A stretch of DNA of 8,208 nucleotides from NCBI GenBank assembly GCA_900766895.1, contig CAAFXF010000137.1, positions 1 to 8,208 of the forward strand, written 5' to 3'. The stretch is from Clostridia bacterium. GTDB lineage: Bacteria > Bacillota > Clostridia > Oscillospirales > Acutalibacteraceae. Under the pieces are notes generated by a model. That model saw only the letters and a program-made list of their open reading frames with translations. It had not been told where the DNA came from and did no database searches. Shown one piece after another: positions 1 to 5,529 of the stretch. How positions within the stretch are numbered: the first letter of the stretch is position 1; each line of letters starts with the position of its first letter. The position numbers were made by a program, and so were the translations under genes.

Positions 1-685
1 ACTTATCGGTAGAGGCCGTTAAAGCCTCCTCGCTGTCTGCACCGACGAAGCGCGAAATGTTTACGCAAGAGAAAAGAACATCTCCGAACTCGTCATCAAT
101 TTCAGCCCTTGAGCCATGCTCCATAGCTGTTTTTAACTCATTAATTTCTTCATAAAGCTTTTCAAAGGCTCCGTCTGCATTATCCCAATCAAAGCCGATC
201 TTTGCCGCCTTGTGCTGAATCTTTTGTGCACGCATAAGTGCAGGAAGCTCCCTCGGCACAGATAGCATTGATTCGGTTTGAGTCTTTTGCCCCTTTGACT
301 TTAGCTTTGCGGCATCCCAACTATTGAGAGCCTCTGCCGTGTTGTCGGCAACCACATCTGCGAAAACATGCGGATGACGAATAACAAGCTTTTGAACAAT
401 ATCGTTTGCTACATCATCAAAGGTAAACGAGCCTTTTTCTTCCTCCATCTGTGTATGGAGAACAATTTGAAGAAGAACATCACCCAGCTCCTCACGAAGC
501 ATATCGGAGCTATTTTTGTTAATAGCCTCAACTACCTCATAGGTTTCCTCTATAAAATTCTTTTTTATAGATTCGTGGGTTTGCTCCCTATCCCACGGGC
601 AACCGCCCGGTGCGCGAAGGACTTTAATTATTGCTACAAGATCATCAATATTATATCTTTGCTTAATCTCAAAATCCTTTGCCAT
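1..685 (-). CDS. mazG: MazG nucleoside triphosphate pyrophosphohydrolase (partial, C-terminus beyond window)
   Basis: The product hydrolyses (d)NTPs to NMP and pyrophosphate in the cytoplasm and is thought to clear aberrant nucleotides. I translated 228 residues from the ATG at 685; the frame is still open at the window edge. Two MazG repeats are visible. The first has CPWDREQTH (29-37), an EExxE motif (E46, E47, E50) and ExxD (E66-D69), followed by RHPHVF (103-108). The second has E179, E180, E183 and ExxD (E199-D202). These acidic residues bind Mg2+ in the family. Full-length MazG is usually about 255-280 residues, so only a short C-terminal piece is missing. Bacillus YabN carries an extra N-terminal tetrapyrrole-methylase domain, which is absent here. 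The start is supported by GAGGA eight bases upstream of ATG (694-698). It lies 55 bp downstream of the flippase gene, the usual partner in Firmicutes, but seems to have its own promoter. Family assignment is secure; the physiological substrate is not known from sequence. Confidence 0.95.
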   Translation of the reverse strand, partial: MAKDFEIKQRYNIDDLVAIIKVLRAPGGCPWDREQTHESIKKNFIEETYEVVEAINKNSSDMLREELGDVLLQIVLHTQMEEEKGSFTFDDVANDIVQKLVIRHPHVFADVVADNTAEALNSWDAAKLKSKGQKTQTESMLSVPRELPALMRAQKIQHKAAKIGFDWDNADGAFEKLYEEINELKTAMEHGSRAEIDDEFGDVLFSCVNISRFVGADSEEALTASTDK

Positions 686-715
686 AGCCAAAATCCTCGT
701 GTCGCGTCTTTGATT

Positions 716-744
716 AATATACACTATTTAAGCCGTAATTTCAA
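716..744 (-). promoter_or_regulatory. Probable sigma-A promoter for mazG
   Basis: Read on the minus strand, TTGAAA (739-744) is followed by exactly 17 bases and then TATATT (716-721). Each hexamer matches the consensus at five of six positions. The predicted transcript would begin near 709, leaving about 24 bases before the mazG ATG, with the GAGGA ribosome site inside. The -35 hexamer overlaps the TGA stop codon of the flippase gene (741-743). This is a pattern match only; no start site has been measured. Confidence 0.55.
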
Positions 745-2432
745 GCATTTGCACTGTTTTTTTTAATGACAAAATCACGAAAAAACCTCCTAAAATTCAG
801 CATACCGCACAAAAAACACAATATACAGTACGCAGAAATTACAAACAGACATTTTATAACGATATTTACTATTGAAGAATTTATGCCGATAAGATACGTA
901 TCCATATGATTATACACAAAAAGCGTTGCTATTCCTGCAAGCACAGGCAATACAAAATTCTTAATAAGGCTAATCCTTGTTTTTGTATTTTTGCACACTA
1001 TTGCAATACACCAGCCTGCTAAAACAGCATAGCCGACAGCCCCGCTGATTACAGCACCGTAAAGAATGTACTTACCGTTACCCACAAGCAATACATTCAA
1101 AGCAACCCTTATAATTCCCGACACAGCATAAGGCAATATTGATTTTTTTGCAAGTCCAACCGCCTGAACGGAAAACACGGCTGTACCTGCAAGAGAATAC
1201 AAAAAAGCTGTCAGCGACAGTGCCTTAACCAAATCAACTATTGAAACAGCAATATCCGGTGAGCTTTTGCCGTAAAGAAGGTTAAGTATATCATCGGCAC
1301 AGGAATAAAGAATTATTCCGCCAAGCACCGACAAAAGCATTGTGTACTTATAAATTGAATTGACGAGTGCTTCAAAGCGTTCCTTACTTCCCTGCTCAAA
1401 TGCACGGCTTATTGCAGGAACAGATGCAACACCGAGAGCCATTGTTATACTTGGAATAAGATTTTTGAAATCCAATGCCGAAGAATACAAGCCGTACACA
1501 TAGGTGGGCAAATCCTTATCGGCAGCCTGTACCGTACCGCCCATTTGCATAAGCATAGCCTTAATTGAAATAATGTTAACCTTACCGAGAGCAAGCTGAA
1601 TGCTTGCCGTATCCAAAAACTGAAATATGCTTTGAACACCAGTGCTGATCATAATGGGAAACGAGAAAACCAATAGCTCCCTTTGACTGCTTCGAATTTC
1701 ACAAGCCTTAACTGTAGATTTTCCGTTAAACAATGAGTAGCACCACAAAAAGCACAAGCCTGCGAAAGCACCGAGAGTAACACCGAGCATTGCAAAAGCA
1801 GATGTGTACGGATAAATTGCGCTTAATGCGGCTACTTCATTTTCAAAAGTCTTGCCAAGCACCATACCCGTTTTTTCATATTCGGTAACAAAATACACCA
1901 TCGACATACGGGCAAACAACAAGCCGAAAATCATTTTGAACAAAGCCTCGATGGTTTGGCTTATCGCAGTGGGAATCATATTGAGTAGTCCCTCGTAATA
2001 TCCCCTGTAAGATGCCGCCATTGAGGAAAAAAGCACCGAGGGAGCAAGCACCGCAATCGTATACACAGCTGACGGCGAACCGGCAACAAGCACGGAATAC
2101 TGCCTTGACACCGCAAGCAACAGACACATTCCCGCCAAACCAACAGCAACAAAAAGCCTAAATGAGCCTTTTTTTAACGTAGCAACCCTTTGCTCATCGC
2201 CCTTTGAATTATAGGTACTGACGAGCTTTGACAATGCAATGGGCAACACTCCCATTGTGATTGCGTGAACGGGCATAAATAAATTGTAGGCATAGGCAAA
2301 ATAGCCCCTGCCTACACCTCCTATAAATGCAGTAAGAGGAATTTTATAAACAGCTCCTACTGCCTTTACAATTACGGTTGACAAAAGCAAAACAAAGGCT
2401 GATGACAGATATTTATTCTTTAGGCTTGACAA
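741..2432 (-). CDS. SpoVB/YabM-family polysaccharide or lipid-linked oligosaccharide flippase (MOP superfamily)
   Basis: This is an integral membrane protein of the MOP (MATE/MurJ/Wzx) superfamily. Relatives flip lipid-linked sugars such as peptidoglycan or polysaccharide precursors across the cytoplasmic membrane; the substrate here cannot be read from sequence. With the start used here it has 563 residues, a normal length for SpoVB-type proteins, and about 13-14 hydrophobic segments spread from residue 10 to 545. Family signatures are KAVGAVYKIPLT near residues 23-34, YRGYYEGLLNMIPTAISQ near 142-159, and a central ITMALGVASVPAIS near 329-342. No in-frame ATG lies before the first membrane segment. 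I chose TTG at 2432 because GGTGAT (2437-2442) precedes it at good spacing; TTG at 2447 or 2444 and GTG at 2441 are alternatives but lie on or next to the terminator T-tract without a ribosome site. Pairing with mazG matches the yabM-yabN pair of Bacillus. I see no good promoter of its own. Confidence 0.88.
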   Translation of the reverse strand: MSSLKNKYLSSAFVLLLSTVIVKAVGAVYKIPLTAFIGGVGRGYFAYAYNLFMPVHAITMGVLPIALSKLVSTYNSKGDEQRVATLKKGSFRLFVAVGLAGMCLLLAVSRQYSVLVAGSPSAVYTIAVLAPSVLFSSMAASYRGYYEGLLNMIPTAISQTIEALFKMIFGLLFARMSMVYFVTEYEKTGMVLGKTFENEVAALSAIYPYTSAFAMLGVTLGAFAGLCFLWCYSLFNGKSTVKACEIRSSQRELLVFSFPIMISTGVQSIFQFLDTASIQLALGKVNIISIKAMLMQMGGTVQAADKDLPTYVYGLYSSALDFKNLIPSITMALGVASVPAISRAFEQGSKERFEALVNSIYKYTMLLSVLGGIILYSCADDILNLLYGKSSPDIAVSIVDLVKALSLTAFLYSLAGTAVFSVQAVGLAKKSILPYAVSGIIRVALNVLLVGNGKYILYGAVISGAVGYAVLAGWCIAIVCKNTKTRISLIKNFVLPVLAGIATLFVYNHMDTYLIGINSSIVNIVIKCLFVISAYCILCFLCGMLNFRRFFRDFVIKKNSANA

Positions 2433-2436
2433 ACAA

Positions 2437-2442
2437 ATCACC
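2437..2442 (-). promoter_or_regulatory. Ribosome binding site deciding the flippase TTG start
   Basis: GGTGAT on the minus strand matches the right half of the canonical AGGAGGTGAT site and stands five bases before TTG at 2432. The alternative starts further upstream (GTG 2441, TTG 2444, TTG 2447) have only the terminator T-run before them. This supports the shorter protein beginning MSSLKNKYLSS. It is inference from spacing alone. Confidence 0.45.
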
Positions 2443-2445
2443 AAC

Positions 2446-2474
2446 AAAAAAAGAACGGTGACAGTACACCGTTC
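2446..2474 (-). terminator. Strong rho-independent terminator after the 140-residue gene
   Basis: On the minus strand the perfect 8-bp stem GAACGGTG / CACCGTTC (2467-2474 with 2453-2460) encloses a six-base loop and is followed directly by seven T residues (2446-2452). It begins 23 bases after the TAA of the 140-codon gene. On the plus strand the stem is followed by AATAAATTTG, so it is oriented for minus-strand transcription only. It lies directly against the start region of the flippase gene. Confidence 0.9.
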
Positions 2475-2497
2475 AATAAATTTGTATTACTCTGTTG

Positions 2498-2920
2498 TTA
2501 TTCTACCTCAACAACCTCAACCTCGGAATCGTCAACAACAACATCGTCTGCCTTTTTAGGATTAATCTTTGCATCAACCTGTGCTGCAATAGCTTCCTTA
2601 AAGGCATCTATCTCTGCCTCTAAAAATTCTGCCTGGCTTTTGAGCATAATGATTTCCTCGCAGGTTGCATTAAGCTCATCCTGCTCTACCTCGCCGCCGT
2701 CATAAATAGTAAACTGTTGCTTACCAAACTTTTCATAAGCCTTGGCAAGCTTTGTTTTTGTATCAAGAAGCTCTATCTTCTTGCGCGAGATTTCTATTGC
2801 CTCGGCACTTTTCTTGGCATATTCCCTGGTCTTATTAATAACCTCTTCAATGCTGCCGTTCTTTTTTGCGTTGTTGATAGCCTCATCAACAGAATTCAAT
2901 ACATCGTTAAAATTTCTCAT
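2498..2920 (-). CDS. Uncharacterised helical (coiled-coil) protein with acidic C-terminal tail
   Basis: I do not recognise a named family with certainty. The 140 residues are almost all charged and helix-prone, with no signal peptide, no membrane segment and one cysteine (C87). Residues about 5-65 and 78-115 look like two long amphipathic helices or coiled coils, broken by a short Gly/Asp turn near FTIYDGGEV (70-78). Residues 123-140 are strongly acidic (DDVVVDDSEVEVVEVE). The middle part resembles small clostridial hypothetical proteins in which a pair of helices is followed by a variable tail, often a zinc ribbon; none is present here. The ATG is well supported by AGAGGTGA (2925-2932) at close spacing. 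The gene has its own probable promoter and ends in a strong terminator, so it is likely transcribed alone. A cytoplasmic structural or adaptor role is possible, but this is a guess. Confidence 0.85.
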   Translation of the reverse strand: MRNFNDVLNSVDEAINNAKKNGSIEEVINKTREYAKKSAEAIEISRKKIELLDTKTKLAKAYEKFGKQQFTIYDGGEVEQDELNATCEEIIMLKSQAEFLEAEIDAFKEAIAAQVDAKINPKKADDVVVDDSEVEVVEVE

Positions 2921-2938
2921 AACTTCACCTCTCGGTAT

Positions 2939-2967
2939 ATTATATTACAAATAGTAGACTAATGCAA
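2939..2967 (-). promoter_or_regulatory. Probable sigma-A promoter for the 140-residue gene
   Basis: The minus strand has a perfect TATAAT -10 hexamer (2939-2944), preceded at 17 bases by TTGCAT (2962-2967), which matches only the TTG part of the -35 consensus. Transcription would start near 2932, giving a very short leader of about a dozen bases that begins at or in the AGAGGTGA ribosome site. The short leader is slightly suspicious, so the real start may use a neighbouring hexamer in the same AT-rich tract. Confidence 0.5.
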
Positions 2968-2992
2968 TACCAAATGTGATAATTAGTGAAAT

Positions 2993-3024
2993 TTGTACAT
3001 ATTACAACAAGTGTATCTGTACAA
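2993..3024 (-). repeat. Inverted repeat / weak hairpin just after hemZ stop
   Basis: Arms TTGTACA (2993-2999) and TGTACAA (3018-3024) are perfect inverted repeats around an 18-base centre. Inside the centre a second 4-bp pair, TACA/TGTA (3003-3006 with 3012-3015), gives a nested hairpin with a five-base loop. It begins three bases beyond the hemZ TAG. The stem is AT-rich and no T-run follows on the minus strand, so it is at best a weak terminator or 3'-end stabiliser. It could also be a protein-binding site upstream of the next promoter. Confidence 0.4.
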
Positions 3025-3026
3025 TA

Positions 3027-4451
3027 CTATTCACTGTAAAAATCAAATATTCCTTTTTTTCGGTAGATTATCTGCTCAAAATTATTGATATATTCATACG
3101 GATACTTGTAATTATATATTCTTTCTATATGAGCGGTTTTTGGATTTTTAAGCTTTATTACGGCTCCTGCACCTGCTCCCAAAACAGTATGTGTTTCGTC
3201 CATCATAAAGATATTGTAAAGGCAGTCGAAGCCCTCCCTTGCATAGCCGACATTTTCAAGATTGCCGAGCGACTTGCTTTGACGGTACATATAATACGGA
3301 TTATATGCGTTTTCCGTCAGGCTGTTATACGAATAATCTATCATCTGTGTTGCAAGGCTTCTTTTTGTCAAATCAAAAAGCTCATTTTCCGTGCACAGAT
3401 ATGCACCTGATTTGAGTGCAAGATTATGTACCGTAATACTTTCCGGAGAAAGATTGATTGCAGTATCTATGCTTTGCTTAAAGCTGTCAAGCGTATCCGA
3501 ATTTAACCCTGCAATAAAATCCATATTGATATTACCAAAGCCCATTTGTCTTGAAAGGTTATAGGCATCTAATGTTTGCTTTGCAGTATGTCTTCTGCCA
3601 ATGCTTTTAAGTACATCGTCATTGAAGGTTTGAGGATTAATGCTTATTCTTGAAACATTGTGTGAAAGCAGAGCATCAAGTTTTTCCCTTGTTACAGTAT
3701 CGGGTCTGCCCGCCTCAACAGTATATTCACGCACGGTAGACAAATCAAAGCTTTGCTCAATAGTGCGTAACAAAGCATCAAGCTGTGATGCTGAAAGTGT
3801 TGTAGGAGTGCCTCCGCCGAAATACACGCTTTCAAGTCTTAATCCCAATTCCTTTGCGACAGAGCCTGTATATTCAAGCTCCTTGCACAAAAGCTCAACA
3901 TACGGCTCTATAAGCTCCCGCGCATTTGCTATGCTGTGTGATACAAACGAGCAATAGGAGCATCTGCTTGGGCAAAACGGAATTGATACATAAAGCGAAA
4001 ACGAATTATCCGACGACAGCTCAATTATCTTGTTTTCCCGTTCCATAACGGAGAGAGCAAGGTCAATTTTCTTTTGCTGTACCTTATCGGACAAGAATTT
4101 TTTTACTGCACCGTCTCTGCCTACAGACTCAACGGTTGCGTGCATCAGTCTTGCAGGGCGCACACCGTAAAGTATACCCCACGGCATAGTGTATCCCGTT
4201 AATTTGCTCAAGGTATCGTACAGTAAAATCGACATCTCGTGAGCAACATCGGAATCGGGAGTGATGGTACGGCTCTGCTTCTCAAAGCGAGAAAATGCTT
4301 TCACACGCACCGACAAGGTATTATTATCTTTTTTTGTTTCTATCACAACGTTATCGTCGCCGTCTGTTTTAAGCTTTTCAAGAGGAAAAAACATTACGGC
4401 AATTTTTTCTGTATGATAGGAGCAATCGTGGTTTATATTCCTAATTATCAT
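3027..4451 (-). CDS. hemZ: HemZ-type radical-SAM protein (oxygen-independent coproporphyrinogen III dehydrogenase family)
   Basis: HemN/HemZ enzymes use S-adenosylmethionine and a [4Fe-4S] cluster to decarboxylate coproporphyrinogen III without oxygen, in the cytoplasm. The 474 residues have the usual HemZ length. Residues 1-150 form the HemZ-specific N-terminal region, including WGILYGVRPARL (91-102). The radical-SAM core starts at YVSIPFC, with the cluster motif CxxxCxxC at C160, C164 and C167, then YFGGGTPT (210-217, SAM binding). EAGRPDT (246-252) is typical of HemZ where HemN/HemW have an E-x-NP-type motif. SRISINPQTF (267-276) and NMDFIAGL (309-316) follow, and the C-terminal domain has YRQSKSLGNLENVGYA (389-404). 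The ATG at 4451 lies six bases after the upstream stop, with only a weak ribosome site (GAGATAG), so translation may be coupled. HemZ is common in Clostridia with no complete haem pathway, so true coproporphyrinogen activity is not certain; a HemW-like or other radical role is possible. Confidence 0.9.
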   Translation of the reverse strand: MIIRNINHDCSYHTEKIAVMFFPLEKLKTDGDDNVVIETKKDNNTLSVRVKAFSRFEKQSRTITPDSDVAHEMSILLYDTLSKLTGYTMPWGILYGVRPARLMHATVESVGRDGAVKKFLSDKVQQKKIDLALSVMERENKIIELSSDNSFSLYVSIPFCPSRCSYCSFVSHSIANARELIEPYVELLCKELEYTGSVAKELGLRLESVYFGGGTPTTLSASQLDALLRTIEQSFDLSTVREYTVEAGRPDTVTREKLDALLSHNVSRISINPQTFNDDVLKSIGRRHTAKQTLDAYNLSRQMGFGNINMDFIAGLNSDTLDSFKQSIDTAINLSPESITVHNLALKSGAYLCTENELFDLTKRSLATQMIDYSYNSLTENAYNPYYMYRQSKSLGNLENVGYAREGFDCLYNIFMMDETHTVLGAGAGAVIKLKNPKTAHIERIYNYKYPYEYINNFEQIIYRKKGIFDFYSE

Positions 4452-4457
4452 ATCAAG

Positions 4458-5069
4458 CTATCTCATATACGGATTATTTGCCCGCTCAAAATCAAGGGTT
4501 GTAATACTGTTATGACCCGTGTAAACCTTATAATCACCGTCAAGCTCCTTTAGACTTTGAAGTGATTGAGCCATTTGCTGCGGTGAGCCCGACGGAAAAT
4601 CCGTTCTTCCGCACGAGCATTTGAACAAGGTATCACCTGAAAAAATACAATCATCTGCAATATAGCAAACACTTCCACTTGTATGACCGGGAGTTGACAT
4701 AACCTTAATTTTTATGTCACCAAGCTCAATTTCGTCGCCGTCATCAACAAGAATATCGGCATCAACATCATTTTGCTCTGCATTGCAAAAGGCTGCCAAC
4801 GAAAGCCTTGATGAATTAAGCATAGGTGCGTCTGTCTTGGAAATAACAATTTTTGCACCAAATTTTGCCTTAACATCACGTGCACCTGTAATATGGTCAA
4901 AATGACCGTGAGTCAGCATAATATAACGCAAATCCGTATCCCCGATTAAATTAAGCATCTTTTGACTGAATTCAGTACAATCAACCAAAGCGGATTTATT
5001 ACTGTTTTCATCAACGATAAGGCAACAATTATTATCCATCGAGCCAAAGCTGTCGTATAAAACCCTCAT
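4458..5069 (-). CDS. Small metallo-beta-lactamase-fold hydrolase (glyoxalase II/YcbL-like)
   Basis: This 203-residue protein is a cytoplasmic metal-dependent hydrolase of the MBL superfamily. All metal ligands are visible: HGHFDH (H54, H56, D58, H59), the third-motif histidine in TPGHTSGS (H129), the bridging aspartate in SGDTLF (D146) and the last histidine in YTGHNS (H186). The stretch GRTDFPSGSP after GDTLF is typical of the short YcbL/GloB-like group, which lacks the C-terminal substrate domain of true glyoxalase II. Relatives cleave thioesters such as S-lactoylglutathione, but Clostridia usually lack glutathione, so the substrate is unknown. The ATG at 5069 shares one base with the TAA of dtd (TAATG), and AAAGGAG sits eight bases upstream, so the two are probably translated together. 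A gene of this type between dtd and hemZ is common in Clostridia. Fold and catalytic competence are secure; the exact reaction is not. Confidence 0.88.
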   Translation of the reverse strand: MRVLYDSFGSMDNNCCLIVDENSNKSALVDCTEFSQKMLNLIGDTDLRYIMLTHGHFDHITGARDVKAKFGAKIVISKTDAPMLNSSRLSLAAFCNAEQNDVDADILVDDGDEIELGDIKIKVMSTPGHTSGSVCYIADDCIFSGDTLFKCSCGRTDFPSGSPQQMAQSLQSLKELDGDYKVYTGHNSITTLDFERANNPYMR

Positions 5070-5521
5070 TAGTGAAGCTCCTTTGAATCAAGCAAAATTG
5101 TAACAGGACCGTCATTAAGAATTTCAACAGCCATATCTGCGCCAAACTCACCTGTTTCCACTCTTTTTACACCTGCGTCCCTCATACCCTGAACAAAATA
5201 TTCATACAATGCGTTTGCCATATCGGGAGGGGCAGAAGCAGTGAACGACGGACGTCGTCCGTGTGAGCAATCTGCAAGAAGCGTAAATTGAGATACAACA
5301 AGTGCCTCACCGTCAATATCAAGCAGGCTCTTATTCATCTTGCCGTTCTCATCCTCAAAGATACGCAGAACAGGCACCTTCTTCAAAAGCTTATCGGCAT
5401 CCTGCTGTGTGTCACCGTCCTGCACACCGAGAAGGATCATTAATCCCTGCTCGCACGAGCCGACAACGCTGCCGTTTATTTTTACATTAGAGTGCTTAAC
5501 TCTTTGAATTACTGCCTTCAT
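5069..5521 (-). CDS. dtd: D-aminoacyl-tRNA deacylase
   Basis: DTD removes D-amino acids (and glycine from mischarged tRNA-Ala) from tRNA, keeping D-residues out of protein synthesis; it acts as a cytoplasmic homodimer. The 150-residue length is standard. The two family hallmarks are present: SQFTL (77-81) and the Gly-cisPro motif in NDGPVT (136-141), which together form the chiral proofreading pocket. The N-terminus MKAVIQRV and GRRPSF (88-93) are also typical. The start is clear: AGGAG (5527-5531) lies five bases before ATG, and the last three bases of the rel gene (TAG, 5530-5532) overlap that ribosome site. The gene follows rel by eight bases, as in Bacillus and most Firmicutes, and its stop overlaps the next start by one base. 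Nothing is missing or unusual. Confidence 0.97.
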   Translation of the reverse strand: MKAVIQRVKHSNVKINGSVVGSCEQGLMILLGVQDGDTQQDADKLLKKVPVLRIFEDENGKMNKSLLDIDGEALVVSQFTLLADCSHGRRPSFTASAPPDMANALYEYFVQGMRDAGVKRVETGEFGADMAVEILNDGPVTILLDSKELH

Positions 5522-5529
5522 AAAATCTC

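Noticed and set aside
368..766. A 132-codon plus-strand open frame at the left end
   Set aside because: It is antisense to mazG, whose EExxE/ExxD motifs read clearly on the minus strand, and to the tail of the flippase gene.
2475..2530. Weak promoter-like hexamers (TTGAGG with TAATAC) upstream of the flippase gene
   Set aside because: The -10 matches only about three of six positions, the spacing is 16, and transcripts starting there would still meet the terminator at 2446-2474.
2505..2535. Short repeated GAGGTTGAGG-like units near the end of the 140-residue gene
   Set aside because: They encode the Glu-Val repeats of the acidic tail, so coding of a low-complexity tail explains them; no separate repeat element is needed.
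2976..3410. A 144-codon plus-strand open frame covering the hemZ 3' end and the intergenic gap
   Set aside because: Most of it is the reverse of the conserved hemZ C-terminal domain; the composition is that of a shadow frame, with no supporting start signals.
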